The position numbers and the translations under genes are program-made. 64,000 nucleotides of DNA from Ligustrum vulgare (Eukaryota; Streptophyta; Magnoliopsida; Lamiales; Oleaceae), in contig OY743172.1 in assembly GCA_963555705.1 (NCBI GenBank), positions 22,257,446 to 22,321,445 on the forward strand, in the 5' to 3' direction. The notes under the pieces were generated by a model. It was not told the DNA's origin. It saw only the letters and a list, made by a program, of their open reading frames with translations, and ran no database searches. How positions within the stretch are numbered: the stretch's first letter is position 1; each line of letters opens with the position of its first letter. Positions 57,970-64,000 of this stretch are shown piece after piece.

Positions 57970-59561
57970 AGTCTAAAATGAGTTAAATGACCCATTGCTA
58001 CTGTACTATTGCAAAGTTCCCCAAATGCTATTGAACTTTAAATTGTAAGACATATCATTGCACTTTGATTAAAACTCTCATTGCCGTTATACTATTTCAA
58101 ATATTCCCCAAATGTCACATTGAACTTTAAATGTCATTTGATGTGTCATCGAACTATTAAAAATGTATTTCATTTGCCACTTTCTTTAAAATTGTTCAAG
58201 TTTTTATTATATTTTTTTTGTTTCATTATTGTAGACGAATTTATTCATAATTTTTTTTTTTGATTCAATAAATAATGTTCTCTTCATCATGAAAATATTA
58301 ATAATTGGTGAAAATATATCTGTGTAGATTCTTTCAATGATTTTTATTTTTTTATTTTGTAGAAATTGGTTGTCCATGTTATTCGAGCATTTCTTCTAAA
58401 AAAATTAAATTTTCTATTATTAATATTTTATGAAAATAAAATTATTTTAAAAAATGAGAATATTAATGATAGATAACATATATTTAAATAGGTTCTTTCA
58501 ATGATTTTTTTTTTTTTAAGATTGAATAGAGTTGTGCATATTAATTGTGCATTTCTTCTAGAAAAAATATATTTATCTACCCTTAATATTTCTATATAAA
58601 AAAAAATTCATTAGAAAAATCTAAACAAATATATTTTTATCTATCATGAATATTCTGAAAATAAAGAGAAAAATATTGAATAAAAAAATTATAAATCCAT
58701 TTTGCAATAATGAAACAAAATGAAAAATAGTTAATATTTTTTTTTTTTAAACGGAGTTAAAGAATGGAAATTCTGTTTAGAATTATATTTGAATTAAATA
58801 AATTTTCTGAAAGAAGAATTGAAATAATCCATTTTAATCTGAACATTATTATAAATAATTTTCTTTTCATAAAATATTAATAAATGGATAAAAATAATTT
58901 TCTAGAAGAAATGCTAGATTATTACGGACAACTTATTTCTATTAAAAAAAACAACTAAAAGAATCTACATAAATATATTTTATTTATCATTAATATTCTC
59001 ATAATGAAATGATATTTTTTTTATCGAAGCAACAAAAAAATAATGAGTAAATTCATCTATAATAATGAAACAAACAAAAGATGAATTAATAAAAAAAAAA
59101 TTTGAAAATGTTTTAAAGCAAGTGGCAAATGGGGTACTCTTTTAAAAGTTTAATGGCACACCGAATGAAATTTACCTGTTTGGCCCCCATTTTTTGTAAG
59201 CCCTTGTCTGATTTTCATTAAATTTTTCTCATTTTTCTACAGTACTCAATCTCATTCATCCTTTAAAAGTCAAATTCCTCATTATTTGACTTTTCAACCA
59301 AATTTCAACAATTCATTCTCCTAAAACCTACTATTCATTTTATTTTATTTTTTAAAAAAACTCATTTTAACTAGAATCAAACATACCCTTAAAGTTTAAT
59401 GGCATTTGGGGAGTTTTGAAATAGTACAATGACAATGAAAGTTTTAAACTTGGAGGTTCAATAATAATAAGTCAAACACAATTTATAGTACAATGACACT
59501 TGAGAACACTTTTCAATAGCATAGTGGCAATGGAGACATTTAACTCGTCTAAAATAAAGAG
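57970..59561. mobile_element. Foldback element with long terminal inverted repeats, about 1.6 kb
   Basis: Left gagttaaatgacccattgc.. and right ..gcaatggagacatttaactc begin inverted arms traceable for more than 200 bases (ccattg..tactat, ccccaaatg, catttgccac). The right arm is interrupted by a small insert at about 59178-59393. The centre holds diverged 'attaatattctcataat'-type repeats. The structure suits a Mutator-like or foldback element. No transposase is visible. Confidence 0.65.
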
Positions 59562-59819
59562 GTTTCGATAAATATTGTCCTTAATAAGGAATGAAGGTAT
59601 GGCCATCGGATTTGTAACCTATTCAGAAAAGAATGTTTTCCCGAAAAAGAAGCAATGGCGAGAATAAGCTTGAGCCGTGAGTAAATTACTAAAGAGGAAA
59701 TTACATCATCTAAGGTCTTTTAACTTTCAATTTCAAAAATCAAGTATAAGTATTATTCATACGAAAATCAGGTTGTAATTTAACTTTAATATTAATAATA
59801 AATATAACAAAATAAATTT

Positions 59820-60520
59820 ATAATTATCTTCGCCTCCTCCCCACTCCACCCCTACTTCTACATAACAAACTCAGCCTAAATCTAACATCAATCCCTCTTC
59901 ATTTTTCTTCATTGCTACCTTTGACAGCAATTACCACACACCGTCACCAATGAGATCTCCACCTCCACCAAAATCCCCACCACCACCGACCCAACCTCGC
60001 CTTCGCCTTCGCCTCCGCCTCTGCCACCATCTCCATATCCACCCTCTTCTTCTCCAAATAAATCAAGTGGTTGTAAGAAAAGAGGAAATCACAATACTCC
60101 AGCCAGTCACAATACTCCAGCATCTACGGATTTCATTATTTTAGATCGTCACCTCCACATTCCACCTTGTATCCTCAAGATAGAGTCGTCGCCCCATCTT
60201 CGTCGAAAAACCACACCCTTGTTGCCTTCGTTTACAGCAAATGGTTGCACTGTTGTTGGTGGTGAGAGAAGGAGTGGAATTTTTGTATTGAGATTTTGAG
60301 ATGTGATCGAGTTTTGCTGTTGCTGGTCTGGTGGTGGAGGCGGCGGTGGAACCAAGGAAGTGGTGGTGTTGGAGACTGTTAGGGATCCATATTTGCAGTG
60401 GTGGTGGGTGGAGCTATGGTGGATGCGGTGGTGGTGGTGTGGTGGTTTTGTGTAAGCGGTGGTATGGTGGTGGGTGACGATGATAGTGGTGGGTGGTGGT
60501 GCTATTTTTGGGTTGCAGTG
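59820..60520 (+). other. CCA/CCT-rich then GGT-rich low-complexity region; no firm gene
   Basis: 59820-60150 has a leader-like start, and one frame reads SPPPLPPSPYPPSSSPNKSS, like a hydroxyproline-rich protein. 60150-60520 turns into GGTGGT repeats. No frame is clearly a gene across the region, and the strand is ambiguous. It may be the remains of a proline-rich protein gene or simple-sequence DNA. Confidence 0.3.
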
Positions 60521-60534
60521 GCGGTAAATATTGC

Positions 60535-61953
60535 TGACTGCATTTTCGTGTGGGCTGAGCCGAGCTCTGCTTGGCCCACGAGCTCGTGGCTCGCGGTAGG
60601 CCCTTTTTTTTATTAAAGTTAATATAAAATAATTGAATAAGTTGAATATTAATTATATACTGTATATAAAATCATAATTAGTTGTGTAAATTTGTAACAA
60701 ATAAAAATACTTAGTAAGTATAAGACTATAAGTAATGAATGTTAGTGAACGTGTCAAGAATTAATATTTGAAAAGACAAAATAAAATTGAGTAAATAAAT
60801 TAAAATTTACAAGTTTTAAAATTAAAACCCTCCTCCTTTTTATTTGGGCTTGGGACCGGCTATTAACTTGAATAATTGAATTTTCTAGTAGGCGGAGTTA
60901 AAATTGTACACAAACAACTTGTTACATGTACAAATTTTGTTTTGAAATCAAAATTGTATTTTAAATGAAGGAATTAAAAGTTTACAGTTAAATTTAAATA
61001 TCATTTACCTGACTGGATGCAATTTCGGTATACTGATTTTGTATGCGAATATGAGCGTCATGCAAATCTTTAATAGACATTAACGCTTTCAAAATAAATT
61101 ATTTGAGCAAGCTCCTGACTTCTGACAAAATTCTTTTACCTGCACTAAAATCAGACTTCGAAGCTACCGTGCTAATCGGAGGTATTAGTAGATCTTTTGC
61201 TATGGCGGAAACAAGTGAATATCTCCGTTCTTTTGTTCGCCAATATTCAAGTAAATCAAACTCTAAAGAATTAGCACACTCCACATTTCTAAGTAAATTT
61301 TGTTGAAAATAATTTTTTAACTCTTCAAGTATTACAATTGGATTTGTACCTGATTCGTTACAACTAGTGGACACACTGTAAGAAGAAGTTCCCTGTGTTC
61401 CACTCATTTCATCCATTAAATCTGATAATTTTGCTTCATCGTCTTCAAGTGTAGTGGCACATGATGGTATAACTTGTGTATGACTAACATTAGTTCCTAA
61501 TCGTGCTGCATATACATTATACATGCTTACTAACGTGCTTTCTAAATTATTATATGTGATATTTTTATCCAAAATCAACAAGCTATTGATTTTAGATACA
61601 AGAAGTTTCGTACCCTTTAAGTTGTAAAGCGGGTCCATTACGCATGCTAATGAAAATAACATACGTAAATCTTCCCAATATTTTCTAAATTTAATTTCCT
61701 TGAAAATTATCATATCTTGAAAAAATGTGTCATGTCTATATCTATAAAAAATTCTTGCAATAACATAGAGACCTTCAAGAACTCTTGAACTAGTTGGGTA
61801 ATATACCTCAGATAATATGTTGGTTGAATCGTAAAAACTTGTCAAAAATCTTTTGACTTTGAAAGCAACTTCTCAATCCGATTCTATTAATAGAGGATCA
61901 TCGTCATTCCTAAGTGTTCTACTGTTATAATATTCAGTTATTATGTGTTCATA
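60535..61953 (-). mobile_element. hAT transposon remnant, truncated by the right LTR
   Basis: The left side has 'gagccgagctctgcttgg' and 'acgagctcgtggctcgcgg' subterminal-type repeats, then AT-rich non-coding sequence and the C-terminal half of a transposase on the minus strand. The coding sequence stops abruptly at 61953, where TGTAACGCCCCGG of the LTR begins. No terminal repeats or duplications could be assigned. Confidence 0.6.
61099..61953 (-). pseudogene. hAT transposase C-terminal half (RNase-H-like and dimerisation domain)
   Basis: The minus-strand frame reads FYRYRHDTFFQDMIIFKE, then DPLYNLKG, an acidic stretch, LEFDLLEYWRTKERRYSLVS and AIAKDLLIPPISTVASKSD, FSAGKRILSEVRSLL. The last part is the hAT dimerisation domain (normally AKD-L-IPVSTVASESAFS). 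Upstream codons up to 61953 remain in the family pattern (EHIITEYYNSRTLRNDDDP) but include a TGA near 61874-61876. With its 5' half removed by the LTR insertion and a stop inside, it is dead. It is related to, but not obviously the missing end of, the 10544-11578 transposase. Confidence 0.88.
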
Positions 61954-64000
61954 TGTAACGCCCCGGATTCTGAAACCCGAGACGCCACTTCATCGTTTCA
62001 AATTAACTTTGAAAAAAAATGATTTAGCGGAAAATAAAACAATAATTGAAATTTCATTTCAAATAATTTTATAAAGTTTGACCCAAAATGGTCGACAATT
62101 CGAGTATTGAAATGATTTGAAAAATTATTAAAATTATTCTTGGAACAAACATGAATAAATAAGTTTCACTTTCAAATAAAACATTTCTAAAATCTCAATA
62201 ATGGCCACCATCGCACGCCTCGCCGCCAACTCCGTCATCTGCAAAATTTGTTTTGGAAAACGTGAGTATTTCATAGAAATACTCAGTAGACTCGCGCATA
62301 ATAATCGTTTAACATTATAAATTTAAAACACATAATCATGATATTCAAGTCTCAGGTGTCTATCGATCACCAGTATTCTCATGAACAAGTAAATAACATA
62401 CAAGTTCAAGTCTCATGCATTTAAGCAAGTAAATTCTCGTAACATAGTCTCATACTCATAAAGCAAGTAATTCTCATGAACACAATTATACATGCTAAAC
62501 TTATAATCCAAATAATTATTGATGTGCACTTTTGAAAAATGTAAAACTTGTAGATAAGAGTCTACCTTAATTTCTCGAGTATTGAGCCAACGGGAATAAT
62601 ACTTCTAATTCTCTCGCGCCTCGTCTAGCCCTATAAGTAAATGACTAATATTAGAATTTTGGATAAAGAAAATTTTAAAAGTATATTTGTGTACAAGAAA
62701 ATAGAGCTTTAAGAACTTTAGGGACCAAAACGTGAAATTGGATAAGTTAGGGATTGTTCGTGCAACAATGAAATTGAAATTAGGGACTGATTCCTAACTT
62801 CTCAGAAATACAGGGGCTGACTAAAATATTTTAAAAACTGCAGGGGCTTAAAATAATAAATTTTAAAACTTGGGAATGAAATTAAATATTTTAGGACTGA
62901 ATTAAATGATTTCTAAAGCATGGGACTAGGGAGCAATTTACAAAATCAAACTTTAAAATATAACTCTCTCATTTCTCTCTCAAATAATCGACAGAGAGAG
63001 GGAGAGCGGTCAAGAGACGAGACCACCGATCACCGGCGATAGCGTCACGTCCGTCCCGCCGAAGGTGGCGCTGCTTTCGCTCGGTGGCGCCCTAGGGTGC
63101 GGTGGGTGAAAATAAAGGATTTGGGGGCAGTTTTGGTACGCATTTGGGTGTGAAAAACAAGCAACCGAGGCTTGGAGGTCGCGAGTTTTTCGGGTTTTCC
63201 GGCGAAAATTCGTGTGATGATTGAGGTAAGTGTATGTGTTATGTTTATTTTTGAATTTTGGGTTTGATTTGGGGAGAAAATGGTTTGGATTTGAGGCTTG
63301 GCAGTTGCTGCTTCGAACTGGGTAGCGTTGGTTGGCTTCGATTAGTGCTTGCTGTGGAGTTGGGTTCGAATTTTGGGTGTTAATTCACAGTGAGGCAGAG
63401 GAGGTTTGATTGGTTGGAGATGACTGGAGTCGTGGGTAAGATGTCGATTGGGTTGATGTTCGATTGGTGGTGGCTGTGAAAATGGTGCTCTGCTCGTGGT
63501 GTTTGAGGTTCTGCAGGGGAATCACAATGGAGGTTCATGGGCTGCGATGATGAGAGTTCTGCAGTGGATTTGGGATGTTGCATTCGATTTTTGTATGGAC
63601 AAAGGTTGTGGCGAAATTTGGCTGAGGCAGTGACTGGTTTGGTGGTAAATTGTGGCTGCCGTGAATATACATTGAGGGAGAAGAAGGTATACCTGCTGGA
63701 GGTTTGTGGGTGTTGTGAATGATGCAGGTGAATGGGGAATTATTAACATGTAGGTTGTGTTTCAATTTTGGTAAATGCATGATGGTTGATGATTGGGTGA
63801 GGGAGGATTGAAGGGATTTGGGCTGATTGAGGGGGTTGAAGGAGAGAATTTAGGCAAGGAAAATCGTGCAAATTTGGGAGGCTTATTGTAGAATGGCTGG
63901 ATCGAGGGAAGAGATTGAGGGAAAATGGGAAATTTCCAATGAATTGTGATTGGTTTTGATAGAAATCTGAAATGATAAAAATAATACTAATTTTAGGAGT
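61954..64000 (+). mobile_element. Partial LTR (plus strand), same family as 1-2455
   Basis: It starts TGTAACGCCCCGGATTC. It carries the GAGTATTTC-ATA-GAAATACTC hairpin (62264-62284), the 'gggactga..aaatttt' repeats (62700-62950), a CGAGGCTTGGAGGTCGCGAG block (63158-63177) and a donor-like ttgag|gtaagtg (about 63220-63230). It runs past the window end. Pairwise landmarks match the left LTR in inverse orientation. Confidence 0.7.
62264..62284. other. Perfect hairpin in right LTR
   Basis: GAGTATTTC, ATA, GAAATACTC: nine-base perfect arms, homologous to 2069-2092. Confidence 0.85.

Noticed and set aside
60149..60355. Minus-strand proline-rich ORF (PPPPPPP..QQQQ)
   Set aside because: The GGT/CCA simple repeats open several frames at once; there is no conserved part beyond composition.
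1..64000. tRNA genes, bacterial operons, CRISPR arrays or organelle DNA
   Set aside because: None was seen; composition and element types are nuclear plant throughout.

Overview
The window is nuclear DNA of a flowering plant, most likely a eudicot. It is strongly AT-rich, its one intact gene has short introns with GT..AG borders, and almost everything else is plant transposable-element sequence: Cassandra, hAT, Helitron, LTR elements, Stowaway and MITEs. I cannot name the species. All calls rest on reading the sequence; no search was run.

Layout. 1-2455 is a partial LTR on the minus strand, and 61954-64000 is a related partial LTR on the plus strand, so the window is closed at both ends by LTRs facing away from each other. 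2456-6563 holds intron/exon-like sequence of an unrecognised gene, split by a 1513-bp solo LTR with a 5-bp target duplication, and ends at a Helitron 3' end. 6564-8018 is a Helitron. 8140-14054 is a beta-1,3-glucanase (GH17) pseudogene on the minus strand, split by a 5.2-kb hAT element (8-bp duplication) that is itself split by a 1.3-kb hAT element (perfect 8-bp duplication). The outer hAT also carries what looks like captured gene sequence. 14184-18180 is a decayed retroelement whose coding sequence is interrupted by a complete Cassandra TRIM with 5S-rRNA-like LTRs. 18204-26815 is Helitrons on the minus strand; the larger one (6.4 kb) carries a mitochondrial processing peptidase alpha exon and a spliceable unknown ORF. 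28716-30399 is the only intact host gene seen, a six-exon bHLH transcription factor of the bHLH122/128/129/130 (FBH) group, minus strand, 386 residues. 31.1-36.8 kb is mainly MITEs.

36.9-56.5 kb is a dense Helitron field. Three Helitron types (E, D, A) lie on the minus strand in 36.9-48.6 kb and again, in the same order, on the plus strand in 50.5-56.5 kb. Several units are head-to-tail, several show a duplicated, truncated 5' part, and pairwise comparison gives empty sites for later insertions. Both A copies carry a replication-helicase gene with the same large internal deletion. 57-62 kb holds MITEs, a long-terminal-inverted-repeat element, a proline-rich low-complexity stretch and the C-terminal part of a hAT transposase cut off by the right LTR.

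Apart from the bHLH gene nothing here looks like a functioning pathway. The value of the window is its record of nested insertion, gene capture and repeated Helitron amplification.
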